The notes beneath the pieces are model-generated. The model searched no databases and was not told the DNA's origin. It saw only the letters and a list, made by a program, of their open reading frames with translations. A program made the translations under genes and the position numbers. From the NCBI GenBank assembly GCA_910579055.1, contig CAJTSU010000010.1, forward strand, positions 1 through 43,348: DNA of 43,348 bases, in the 5' to 3' direction. This document shows, one piece after another, positions 34,045 through 42,057 of the stretch. How positions within the stretch are numbered: the first letter of the stretch is position 1; each line of letters opens with the position of its first letter. The DNA is from an uncultured Mailhella sp. (GTDB lineage Bacteria; Desulfobacterota; Desulfovibrionia; Desulfovibrionales; Desulfovibrionaceae).

Positions 34045-36231
34045 TATATCTCGCTCCTTAATAAAATACGTGGAAAAATAATTTTACACTTTCCGCGTTT
34101 AATATGAGCAATATGTATAAATCCATTTTGGTCGAGATTCCCATGATATTGCGATTTGTCTGGCAAAGTTAAAATGAACTCTTCATTTGGTATGGGAGAA
34201 CCTTCTTCATCAAAAAGTTGAAATTCAATAAATGTTTCTTCCTGAAGAAAATCCTGAAATGGAGTAAGGGCGTGCGGGGATTCGACCAAGAGCGTTTTGA
34301 ATGGCAGCAGGGGATTGGCAGGCGTTCCGGCTCCCCCGCCCGCGCTTCCGCCGAGCGAAACCCTGGCTCCGCCCATGGCGACACCGGAAGGGTTGAAGCT
34401 GATCCAGGAAGAACCTCCCCGGAGGGTAGCTTCAGCCCCGGCTTCAAACACGGCTTTTTCCCCGGCGTACAGGTGTGTTTCCACACCCACGCGGCGCAGC
34501 CAGTTCCCGTCAATCGCCGTATGGCTGGCGGCGTGCACGGTCAGGTTGTCATTGGCGTGAAGCTCGGTTTTGCGCTCGCCGTCCAGGGTTTCATGGGTTT
34601 CGCCTTCGGTGCGGACATACCCATGACGATCCACGCTGAGATGCTTGTCGCGCAGGATATGTTCCTTCCAGTCATTCTTGACGTGGATGTTCACGTCCTT
34701 TTCGGCGTGAACGTACATTTCTTCTTCCCCTGCCTTGTCTTCGATACGGAGTTCATTGAAGCCGCGCGGCCCCTCGCCGCCGGGAGTGGACATGCTTTTG
34801 AATACGGTGCGGGTTTTATGTTCCGGCAGTTCGTATGGGGGCATGGCCCCCGCGTTATACAAACGCCCCGTGATAATGGGGCGATCCGGATCGCCTTCCA
34901 GAAAGGACACGATGACTTCCTGCCCGATGCGCGGGATGGCCATTATGCCGAATTCCGTTCCGGCCCAGCCCTGTGATGCGCGGATCCAGCAGCTTGTATT
35001 CTCATCCCGCTTTCCCTCGCGATCCCAGAAAAACTGAACCTTCACCCGCCCATATTCATCCGGGTAGATTTCCTCACCGGCGGGGCCGGTGACAAGGGCG
35101 GTCTGATCGCCCATGATCCGGTTTTTGGGGTGGGCTGATTCGGGGACGAAGCGGGTTTTTTCCGGAATGGCCGTTACCCATGCCGCATACGTCATCCCCC
35201 GATCCGGGGCTTCGCGGCCCAGCGCCTGCGGCTGTTCGCCCTGACAGGAAACACTGACTGTCCACCATCCCGCGTTGATTTCTTCCCGGTCATGGCCGTG
35301 GAGTGAGAAAGTGAATCCCGGCAAAAAGCGGGAAACATCCGATTCCACTTCAATGGCGGTCTGCATGGTGAGCTGTCGCAGAAGCTCCAGATTGGCGTAA
35401 TGTTCGCCTGCCGCCTTTGTCTGATACAGGTGGGGATAACGGTAAACGTCATGCCGCATGCCCGGAGCGGCGGGAGCCTTTTGGGCGTCCTGCTCTGACT
35501 CGGAACCCTCAAGAATGGAAGAAGGAGTGAGGAAATTCCAGTCGCGCAGTGTAGCCCTGTCGCTGACGCTTTGGGAGCGCAGCGTCGCCCGGGATACGAC
35601 GGCGGTATCGGCAGCCTGGCCGGAACCGGGGAAGTAGAGCAGATTCCCCGCCGATGCGCGGGCCGCCCGACATATCAGAGAAACAGAGGCAATGGCCGTT
35701 ATCGGAATGCTCGAAGTAATAATAGATGCCTTCTTCTTCGCACAGGCGGGAAATGAAGTGCAGATCGGATTCTCCGTACTGCACGCAGTATTCGCGTACG
35801 GGATAGTCATGAAAGCATTTGAAGGCGAAGGCTTCTCCCGTGAAATTCTGTTCTTCCAGAATGTGCGTAATGATGTCCGGTACGTTTTTGTGCTGGAAAA
35901 TACGATGGTTTTGCCGCGAGCCAAGAAACCACAGGCGCGGAACCACAACACACTGGTAATGGGTAAGATGATTGCCCCGGCGCAGGCGGCGCATTTCCCT
36001 GACCAGCCCATGCACAGGGCGGGCTTGGCCTGAACGATCCCTGATATGCAGCAGCGCGGGCGTGCCGATGAACGAGGTGATGTCTTCTCTGGAAGAAGGA
36101 TGAACCAGCTCGACAGTAAACTCGTAGGGCTTGCAAACGGCTTCGCTGCCGGAAAAGGAATACACCGCAAAGTCAGTGCGGCCGTTGAGATTCAGGGTGA
36201 ACCAGGCAGTATTGGCGTCAGGTACGGGCAT
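34044..36231 (-). pseudogene. vgrG: VgrG2 (TssI) with C-terminal transthyretin-like domain, frameshifted
   Basis: The gene starts at ATG 36231 and reads normally through the gp27-like domain to about residue 195. It is then out of frame from a CCCC run at 35646-35649 (GGGG on the coding strand). Removing one base restores a VgrG of about 728 aa that continues RIGGNLLYFPGSGQ and runs to 34044, including the OB-fold (YGRVKVQFFWDREG, IGQEVIVSFLEGD) and beta-helix. As written, the first frame ends at 35509. The C-terminal ~70 residues (FIEFQLFDEEGSPIPNEEF onward) resemble the transthyretin-like extension by which some VgrGs carry effectors, matching the coupled effector gene downstream. The shift could be a real mutation, slippage or a sequencing error. 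Confidence 0.85.
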
Positions 36232-36257
36232 GGTTGTCTCCAGAAGAGTGCGGAAAA

Positions 36258-36998
36258 CTAACGTAACAGCAACTGGCGAAACTGATGGTTTTGCAACAGC
36301 TCTTCTTCAAATTTGTGGGCTTTTTGAATATGCTCAGGATTATGAATATCAAAGTATCCTTGAACGGGGGAGATTTCTTCAATATCTTCCGAAACCTGGC
36401 GTCTGAATCCTTTTACTGCGTCAAGTTCTGATTTAATGCAGTACAAGGAGCCTCCGATAATAATGCCTGGCATACCATCGTAATATGAAATATATTTGCG
36501 ATCTATAAAAGTGGCGTATTTGAACGGTAATGATGAAATAGATATTTCTATTATTTTTTCTGCAATCCTTTTTCTTTCTCCATATTCATTCTTGTCACCT
36601 GCCAAAAAACAAAAATCTATATTTTCCTTGTAATCTCTTGAGATATTTCCATTATTGTCTGCTGACAAAGATATGATGAGAGAGAAAGAGTTTATCCAGT
36701 CTCCTTCGGATGCTGTCAAAAAATCCATATTTCCATTCCATAAACCTAAAATATAGAAATTTTCCTCATCGTTGGGAGCTTCCCCCTGCGAAGCAAGCAT
36801 TGAGTAAAACTGTTCAAAGTCTTGCGGCATTTTGTATTCTGTAGCATTTTCCATATCATCAACTTGTAAATAATAACTGCTAAAGTTATCACCCAAAATT
36901 GAAGTCTCGAGTAAAAAATTATGAATCTTTTTCAGATACGGTATAAAATCAGATCGGGAACTGATGCGATCCATGACAAGAGAAAGTTCAATTTCCAT
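36258..36998 (-). CDS. Imm52-like immunity protein for the Tox-REase-5 nuclease
   Basis: 246 aa, AT-rich gene beginning 8 nt after the nuclease stop, with GAGGA before the ATG. No signal peptide is present, as expected for protection against a DNase in the cytoplasm. Features include an early DRISSRSDFIPYL segment and a C-terminal YYDGMPGIIIGGSLYC region. From memory, Imm52 proteins commonly neighbour Tox-REase-5 toxins, and length and layout fit. The pairing is better supported than the exact family name. Confidence 0.65.
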   Translation of the reverse strand: MEIELSLVMDRISSRSDFIPYLKKIHNFLLETSILGDNFSSYYLQVDDMENATEYKMPQDFEQFYSMLASQGEAPNDEENFYILGLWNGNMDFLTASEGDWINSFSLIISLSADNNGNISRDYKENIDFCFLAGDKNEYGERKRIAEKIIEISISSLPFKYATFIDRKYISYYDGMPGIIIGGSLYCIKSELDAVKGFRRQVSEDIEEISPVQGYFDIHNPEHIQKAHKFEEELLQNHQFRQLLLR

Positions 36999-37006
36999 GA
37001 TTTCCT

Positions 37007-37672
37007 CTATGGCTGGAATATGGTGAGTATGGAAAGACCGGCTTTTTTGAACTCCTCTGTCATGCGTGCATGAAACAGGGGAGTTTTGAAATACCAGGCA
37101 AGCGTTGTTGGAGGATAACTTTTGATTATTTTTTCTTGTTGTGTGGCTTGCTTGAGTGCTTCTACCACTCCTCTATAAGCCGGAAATATAAATGTATGGG
37201 GATTTTTTTTGAAAAATTGATCATACTTTGCCTTGGTTTCTACCAATTGACATATAGACGGAAAGAACCCGTCAAAATCCTTTCCAGCAAATTTCCATTC
37301 TACATTATAGGGAAAACCTGTAATGCGCGCTTGGTAGTCGGCGGCATCGCGAGACATGGCGTAGTTGACCGGTGCGGCATGTCCTTGCAGGGCAGGGCAT
37401 TCCTTCCGCTTGGAACAATCATCTTCCTGAGCACGTTCCATGGCCTTTTTCAAGGCATCGGCGAATGGTCCCACCCTGGCAAAATCATCCGCAGCCTTTT
37501 GTCGGGCGGCCTGCTCCGCTGCCTTGGCCTCACTTGCCGCCTTTTTGCGACGCCCGGCTTCAGTCACCGCCGCACTCGCGCCAATTATGGAAACGATGAA
37601 AAGTACGGTATTTTCAAGTGCTGTCAGCGCGGATCCTGCATTGGCCGCCACTGCGATGACTGGTGCTACCAT
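37007..37672 (-). CDS. Tox-REase-5 family nuclease effector
   Basis: 221 aa from ATG 37672; an upstream TTG at 37702 overlaps the preceding gene. A hydrophobic helix (about 20-40) and an Ala/Lys-rich coiled stretch precede the toxin domain (about 90-221). That domain has YQARITGF, then WKFAGKDFDGFFPSICQL with DFDG at 132-135 and ETK at 145-147, giving a D...ExK restriction-endonuclease core. Such proteins (for example Pseudomonas TseT) are T6SS DNases that need a DUF4123 chaperone, and one is encoded two genes upstream. The target is DNA by family analogy. Confidence 0.82.
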   Translation of the reverse strand: MVAPVIAVAANAGSALTALENTVLFIVSIIGASAAVTEAGRRKKAASEAKAAEQAARQKAADDFARVGPFADALKKAMERAQEDDCSKRKECPALQGHAAPVNYAMSRDAADYQARITGFPYNVEWKFAGKDFDGFFPSICQLVETKAKYDQFFKKNPHTFIFPAYRGVVEALKQATQQEKIIKSYPPTTLAWYFKTPLFHARMTEEFKKAGLSILTIFQP

Positions 37673-37698
37673 AGTATCTTCCCTATCACTGATGTATG

Positions 37699-38028
37699 TC
37701 AATTACTGACGTAATTTTGTACGCTATAGAATAGCAAACGAACCTTCTCTCTTCCCTTCATGACAAGATATTTCTGCATTTCAGGAGATTCATAAAAATG
37801 TTCATTGCCAATGATAACTGAAAGAAATGTCCAGTATGGCAGTTCTTCGTCTTCAATGGAAAACTTTTTCATATTTCGGTAAGAGTTTTCCGTATAGGCT
37901 AGGGCGTATTCCATATCTGTCACCCGATCGGGAAAACATTCCAGAAGAACGCGGGCAATCTGTTCAATTCCATCTCTGACAACTGCGCTCTGGAGATTTT
38001 GCATGGTAGCTTCGCTAAGCGTCAGCAT
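37699..38028 (-). CDS. Small helical protein of DUF4123-linked effector modules, 109 aa
   Basis: A short acidic helical protein opening MLTLSEATMQNLQSAV, with VLLECFPD and FLSVIIGNEHFYESPEM further on. This layout is familiar from small uncharacterised proteins encoded beside DUF4123 chaperones in other T6SS clusters. It overlaps the chaperone gene by 7 nt. It may assist loading of the nuclease. No named domain is recognised. Confidence 0.6.
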   Translation of the reverse strand: MLTLSEATMQNLQSAVVRDGIEQIARVLLECFPDRVTDMEYALAYTENSYRNMKKFSIEDEELPYWTFLSVIIGNEHFYESPEMQKYLVMKGREKVRLLFYSVQNYVSN

Positions 38029-38546
38029 GCTTGCCCCTGTTTATTAGGATAAATGGTGAATTTGTCGAACATGGGAGAATCCGTTTCGGTATATGAAAAC
38101 CACGCCACGCATTCGGCAGGCCCGCGCACAGCGTCAAGCAACGATGCTTCTTTTGCGCGGACAAGAAAATCAAGAACTGCGGGGTCATAAAAGCGAAAAA
38201 ACATTTCATTATAAGAAGGAGTGAGCACCGTCAGAATTTTTGTGAGACGTTTTTTCAGTTCTTGAAGGCTTTCAGAACTGGCAAATAATATCCCAGAACC
38301 CGCAAAATTAGGGTTTGTATGAAATTCTCCCAACAAAGCCGAATGAGGCATAAGTTGGATAAGGTACGGACTGATATCAAGCAATGCGGCGAATTCCGTC
38401 TGAAGATAAAGCGGCAGACACACGAGGTTTTTCTCGATTCTGTGCAGAGTGTCCCACAGCGAGGGAATAGCCGCGCCATCCAGCAGCAGAAACAAATCTG
38501 AGGAGGATTCGGCCAGAAAGGCCTTCCATGTTTTCATATCTGTCAT
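38022..38546 (-). CDS. DUF4123 T6SS effector chaperone for island 1
   Basis: 174 aa from ATG 38546, which overlaps the vgrG1 stop (ATGA). DUF4123 features: FLLLDGAAIP, LLDISPYLIQL, GSGILFASSE with LQELKKRL, and MFFRFYDPAVLDFLV. It lies between vgrG1 and the nuclease gene, so it should load the Tox-REase-5 effector onto VgrG1. It is shorter than the island 3 chaperone, having only the core domain. Confidence 0.9.
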   Translation of the reverse strand: MTDMKTWKAFLAESSSDLFLLLDGAAIPSLWDTLHRIEKNLVCLPLYLQTEFAALLDISPYLIQLMPHSALLGEFHTNPNFAGSGILFASSESLQELKKRLTKILTVLTPSYNEMFFRFYDPAVLDFLVRAKEASLLDAVRGPAECVAWFSYTETDSPMFDKFTIYPNKQGQAC

Positions 38547-40618
38547 GCTTCTTCCTCTGCGCAGACGGCACAAAAGATATTATGTGTTCTGGCGGCGTTA
38601 ATCAGGGCTTTTTTCTGATCAGGTGGAAAATGGAGCATAGCCATGCGAGGAGGTCGGGATATCTCCACTCCACCGGGACCGTTCGGCAGGGTCGGACTGC
38701 TCGGCGTTCCCTTTCCGGCCTTTCCGTTCCCCATGATATCAAGCCTGCCGCCCTGGATGCGTACGCCTGCCGCATCCACTTTCAGCCATGAACCACCAGC
38801 CTTGACCGTCAGTTCGGAACCGGCTTCAAGCAGCATCCGCTGTCCCGTTTCAATGTGGAGTTCCGCCCCGGCTTTCATCAGCCACTGTTGTTCCACCCTG
38901 GCGTGGCTGTCGGCATGGATGGTCAGGTGATCGTCGGAAAACAGTTCCGTTTTGCGCTGATCCTTCAGTGAGACGTGCGTTTCCCCTTTTGTTTCGTCAT
39001 AGGCGTTGTGCTCCACCGCCTGGTGACGATCGCGGAGGATATGCTTTTTCCAGTCGTTTTTGACGTGGATGTTCACATCTTTTTCAGCGTGGATATAGAT
39101 TTCCTCTTCGTCTGCCTTGTCTTCAATGCGAAGTTCGTTAAAACCGCGCGGCCCGTCGTCGCCGGGAGATGACATGCTCCTGAGCACGGTTCGTGTTTTG
39201 TGGTCAGGGAGTTCATACGGAGGCATATTCCCCCCGTGATAGGCCCGACCGGTGATGACGGGCCTGTCCGGATCACCTTCCAGAAAGGACACGATGACTT
39301 CATGGCCCACGCGCGGGATGGCCTGGGTTCCGAATTCCGTCCCGGCCCAGTCCTGAGACGCGTGTATCCAGCAGCTGGTATTTTCGTCCCGTGTTCCCTC
39401 ACGATCCCAGAAAAACTGAACCTTCACCCGCCCGTATTTATCCGGATAGATTTCTTCACCGTCCAGACCGGTGACGAGAGCAGTCTGGGTACCCATAATC
39501 CGGTTTTTGTGATGCGCGGTTTCCGGAATATATCGGACATTCTCGGGAATGGCCGTGATTGAGGATGCATACAGCATCCCTCGATCCGGGGCTTCATGTT
39601 CCAGCACCTGCGGCTGTTCGCCATGATGAGTGACCCCGGTTATCCACCATCCGGCGTTAAGGCGTTCCAGATCGTGATTGTGAAGCGAAAAGGTGAATCC
39701 CGGCAAAAAGCGGGAAACATCGGACTCGGCTTCCAGCCATGTTTGAAATGCGAGCTGCCGCAGCAGTTGAATATCGGCGTAGCGTTCGGCCTCGGAATCA
39801 GTCTGATGGATGTGGGGATACGCGTAGATTTCGGCATCCACTCCCGGGGCCGTGGGAGCCTTTAGGAAATCCGGTTCGTCAGTAGAACCTTCAAGAATGG
39901 AAGAAGGAGTGAGGAAATTCCAGTCGCGCAGCGTGGCCCTGTCGCTGACGCTTTGGGAGCGAAGCGTCGCCCGGGATATGACGGCGGTATCGGCAGTCTG
40001 GCCGGAGCCGGGGAAGTAACGGAGATCGGATTCCCCGTTGATGCGGGGGCCGCCCGGCATATCGGAGAAGCAGAGGCAATGGCCGGTTTCGCTATGCTCG
40101 AAGTAGTAATAGATGCCTTCTTCCTCACACAGGCGCGAGATGAAGTGCAGATCGGATTCTCCGTACTGCACGCAGTATTCGCGTACAGGATAGTCATGAA
40201 AGCATTTGAAGGCGAAGGCGTCTTCTGTGAAGTTCTGCTCTCCCAGAATGTGCGTGATAATGGCCGGTACAGTTTGATGCTGGAAGATGCGGTGATTTCG
40301 CCGTGAACCGAGGAACCACAGACGGGGGACGATAAGGCAACGGTAGCATGTCCACAGGTTGGCGCTATGAAGCTGCTCCATTTCACGGATGATGCCATGC
40401 ACAAGGCGGGAAGTCCCGGAGCGATCAGCAATGGAAAGGCAGGCCTCCTGTCCGACAAGATTGAGAAGTCGCTCGCTCGCGAATTGGCTTGCCAGATCAA
40501 TGGTGAAACTGTACGGCCTGCTGATCTGTTCCACGCCGGAAAAGCCGAATACCGCGAAGTCTGATCCGCCGGGGATGGAAAAATGGAACCATGTGCTGTT
40601 GGCGTCAGGTGATGACAT
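38543..40618 (-). CDS. vgrG: VgrG1 (TssI) spike protein
   Basis: 691 aa. The gp27-like region (FAVFGFSGVEQISRPYSFTI, FHDYPVREYCVQYGESDLHF), OB-fold (YGRVKVQFFWDREG, VGHEVIVSFLEGDPDRPVI) and C-terminal beta-helix (LEAGSELTVKAGGSWLKVD) are all present. A 40-residue tail with CAVC follows. Parts are nearly identical to VgrG2, including RATLRSQSVSDRATLRDWNF. It sits first after hcp beyond a strong hairpin. Confidence 0.96.
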   Translation of the reverse strand: MSSPDANSTWFHFSIPGGSDFAVFGFSGVEQISRPYSFTIDLASQFASERLLNLVGQEACLSIADRSGTSRLVHGIIREMEQLHSANLWTCYRCLIVPRLWFLGSRRNHRIFQHQTVPAIITHILGEQNFTEDAFAFKCFHDYPVREYCVQYGESDLHFISRLCEEEGIYYYFEHSETGHCLCFSDMPGGPRINGESDLRYFPGSGQTADTAVISRATLRSQSVSDRATLRDWNFLTPSSILEGSTDEPDFLKAPTAPGVDAEIYAYPHIHQTDSEAERYADIQLLRQLAFQTWLEAESDVSRFLPGFTFSLHNHDLERLNAGWWITGVTHHGEQPQVLEHEAPDRGMLYASSITAIPENVRYIPETAHHKNRIMGTQTALVTGLDGEEIYPDKYGRVKVQFFWDREGTRDENTSCWIHASQDWAGTEFGTQAIPRVGHEVIVSFLEGDPDRPVITGRAYHGGNMPPYELPDHKTRTVLRSMSSPGDDGPRGFNELRIEDKADEEEIYIHAEKDVNIHVKNDWKKHILRDRHQAVEHNAYDETKGETHVSLKDQRKTELFSDDHLTIHADSHARVEQQWLMKAGAELHIETGQRMLLEAGSELTVKAGGSWLKVDAAGVRIQGGRLDIMGNGKAGKGTPSSPTLPNGPGGVEISRPPRMAMLHFPPDQKKALINAARTHNIFCAVCAEEEA

Positions 40619-40661
40619 GGATGACTCCCGTTTTCGACTGCGAGCGTTTTACCGGCGAAAA

Positions 40662-40689
40662 GGGGCGCTCCCCGCGCGGGGAGCGCCCC
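40662..40689 (-). terminator. Perfect 28-bp palindrome and T run after hcp
   Basis: Arms of 12 bp (GGGGCGCTCCCC at 40662-40673 and GGGGAGCGCCCC at 40678-40689) surround GCGC. On the minus strand the stem is followed by TTTT. It lies between the hcp stop (40696) and vgrG1, so it should end or attenuate most hcp transcripts and make Hcp more abundant than the VgrG island products. Confidence 0.8.
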
Positions 40690-40695
40690 ATGCAG

Positions 40696-41217
40696 TTACG
40701 CCTGCGTGGACATGGCGCGCCAGTCATCGCTTTCCGAAGTGCTGGCAATTTCGTGGGTCTTGATAATCTTGCGATACGTGAAGGAGACATCTTCCAGGTG
40801 CGTGAAGTGCTCCTGAGAGGGATCCTGGCAGTTGGGCATGTACGAAGTGATGTCCACAATGATGGCGTCTTCAAGCGCGATGGTGAAGTAATGCTCCATC
40901 GTGCCAGCGGCGGAAGTGCGGTAGAACTTCATTTCCACCTTGGGCAGGCGTTCTCCTGCGGTCAGAGCGCGGAACAGCAGAGGGGAGGATTTGTCGATGA
41001 CCTTGGTGATTTTGAGCGCCTTGTGCACACGCTGGCCGGAGGGCTGGCCTGACTGGGGATCGCGGGGCAGCATGATGGTATGGGTAAACGCCTCAACGAG
41101 GCATTCATCCTCATGGCCCTCCTGATAGATGTTCCCGACAGAGGATTCGGTAAAGTTCCCGGCGGTGATGAGTCCCTGGTGTTCTCCGGTGACGGAAAGG
41201 TATGCGGGTACGGGCAT
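40696..41217 (-). CDS. hcp: Hcp (TssD) tube protein
   Basis: 173 aa from ATG 41217, with AGGAG 9 nt upstream. Typical Hcp features: MPVPAYLSVTGEHQGLI, ECLVEAFTHTIMLPRDPQSG, VIDKSSPLLFRALTAGE, KVEMKFYR and HLEDVSFTYRKI. Hcp hexamers form the inner tube that is propelled with the VgrG-PAAR tip. The gene is monocistronic in appearance, between a sigma-54-type promoter and a strong terminator. There is no C-terminal effector extension. Confidence 0.97.
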   Translation of the reverse strand: MPVPAYLSVTGEHQGLITAGNFTESSVGNIYQEGHEDECLVEAFTHTIMLPRDPQSGQPSGQRVHKALKITKVIDKSSPLLFRALTAGERLPKVEMKFYRTSAAGTMEHYFTIALEDAIIVDITSYMPNCQDPSQEHFTHLEDVSFTYRKIIKTHEIASTSESDDWRAMSTQA

Positions 41218-41267
41218 GGTAGATGCTCCTGTGTTAAAAGGTGAATGAAATAACTTCAGCATCTATA

Positions 41268-41283
41268 AGCAATAATCATGCCA
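41268..41283 (-). promoter_or_regulatory. Sigma-54 (-24/-12) promoter of hcp
   Basis: On the minus strand TGGCAT-N5-TTGCT matches the consensus TGGCAC-N5-TTGCW at all but one position, with correct GG-to-GC spacing. The predicted start near 41257 leaves a 40-nt leader before the hcp ATG. A sigma-54 activator is encoded in the same cluster (12422-13906). Confidence 0.85.
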
Positions 41284-41334
41284 ATATTGTATATAGTTAT
41301 TTCAGCAGGTTAGAAGAAATAAAAACAGCAATCT

Positions 41335-41350
41335 TGGACAAGTTTGTCCA
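41335..41350. promoter_or_regulatory. Upstream palindrome 1 (activator site candidate)
   Basis: TGGACAAGTTTGTCCA has 7-bp inverted arms around a 2-bp centre, about 86 bp upstream of the predicted hcp start. It is the first of three related sites. Confidence 0.75.
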
Positions 41351-41412
41351 CCGATTTTGAGGCAGGAAAAAATTTTTACTCTATCATATGGAAATATATT
41401 GAAAATCGCAAG

Positions 41413-41426
41413 GGACAAATTTGTCC
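41413..41426. promoter_or_regulatory. Upstream palindrome 2 (activator site candidate)
   Basis: GGACAAATTTGTCC is a perfect palindrome of the same type, centred about 163 bp upstream of the predicted hcp start and 77 bp from site 1. Confidence 0.75.
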
Positions 41427-41491
41427 GTTGGTTTTTCTCTGAATTTCCGTTTTATATATCTATCTATATGAAATAGATATAGAATCAACTA

Positions 41492-41507
41492 TGGACAAAC
41501 TTGTCAC
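41492..41507. promoter_or_regulatory. Upstream palindrome 3 (activator site candidate)
   Basis: TGGACAAACTTGTCAC is the third copy, with one imperfect arm, centred about 243 bp upstream of the predicted hcp start and 80 bp from site 2. Confidence 0.7.
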
Positions 41508-41663
41508 TCAATTAAAACAACAGGTTATGCAAGGGGTAGATTTGTTCACTTGAGCTGATCAAGTTTGATTTGATATGCAATAATACTAATAAAAAGCAAT
41601 ATGTTACAAAAGTTTTGGATACATGTGGGGAAATAGTGCGGTGCCGGGCGCCAGGGTGGATGA

Positions 41664-42032
41664 AGCTGTGCAGGTAGGCAAGAGACAGCTCCCGCCCTAT
41701 CTGTCTTCCCACTCTCTGTCTTACCATCTTACGCCCACTTGGAGAACGTCCGCAGGCATCTGAGCATTGAGGATTACTCCCGCGTGGACGCGAGGATCGC
41801 CCTGCGGCTACGCTCCAACGGCCATAGCCGGGAGGCTGTGGAAGAAACCATACGTGCCTGCGCCCCGACTATCCGAAATTCACAGGGCGGGCGCACTTGG
41901 CAGCGGTACGCCGAAAGAACGGCGGATTACGCCTTCGGCTCGGCAGGAGACAGGGATTTGGTAAGAAATGAGCGGTATCGGGATTTGTGGAGAAGGGTTG
42001 AGGTTGCAAAAAAAAGTGGCGGCCGCAGCTGA
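41664..42032 (+). pseudogene. Second RepB/MobA-like C-terminal fragment
   Basis: The frame is open from about 41664, and the conserved part runs from NVRRHLSIEDYS (TTG at 41739) through GHSREAVEETIRACAP, WQRYAERTADYAFG and GDRDLVRNERYRDLW. It closely matches the fragment at 2-310, with one residue fewer in the middle and a different tail. Upstream of the match there is only about 25 codons of unrelated sequence before a stop, so the catalytic part is missing and this is probably a truncated remnant. Base similarity to the first copy continues past both stop codons (shared GGATGCGATA). Confidence 0.55.
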
Positions 42033-42057
42033 GGATGCGATAAGGTTTATGACTGGC

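Noticed and set aside
35646..35649. Programmed ribosomal frameshift in vgrG2
   Set aside because: No slippery heptamer or clear downstream stimulator was seen, and vgrG1 and vgrG3 need no shift; mutation or sequencing error is simpler.
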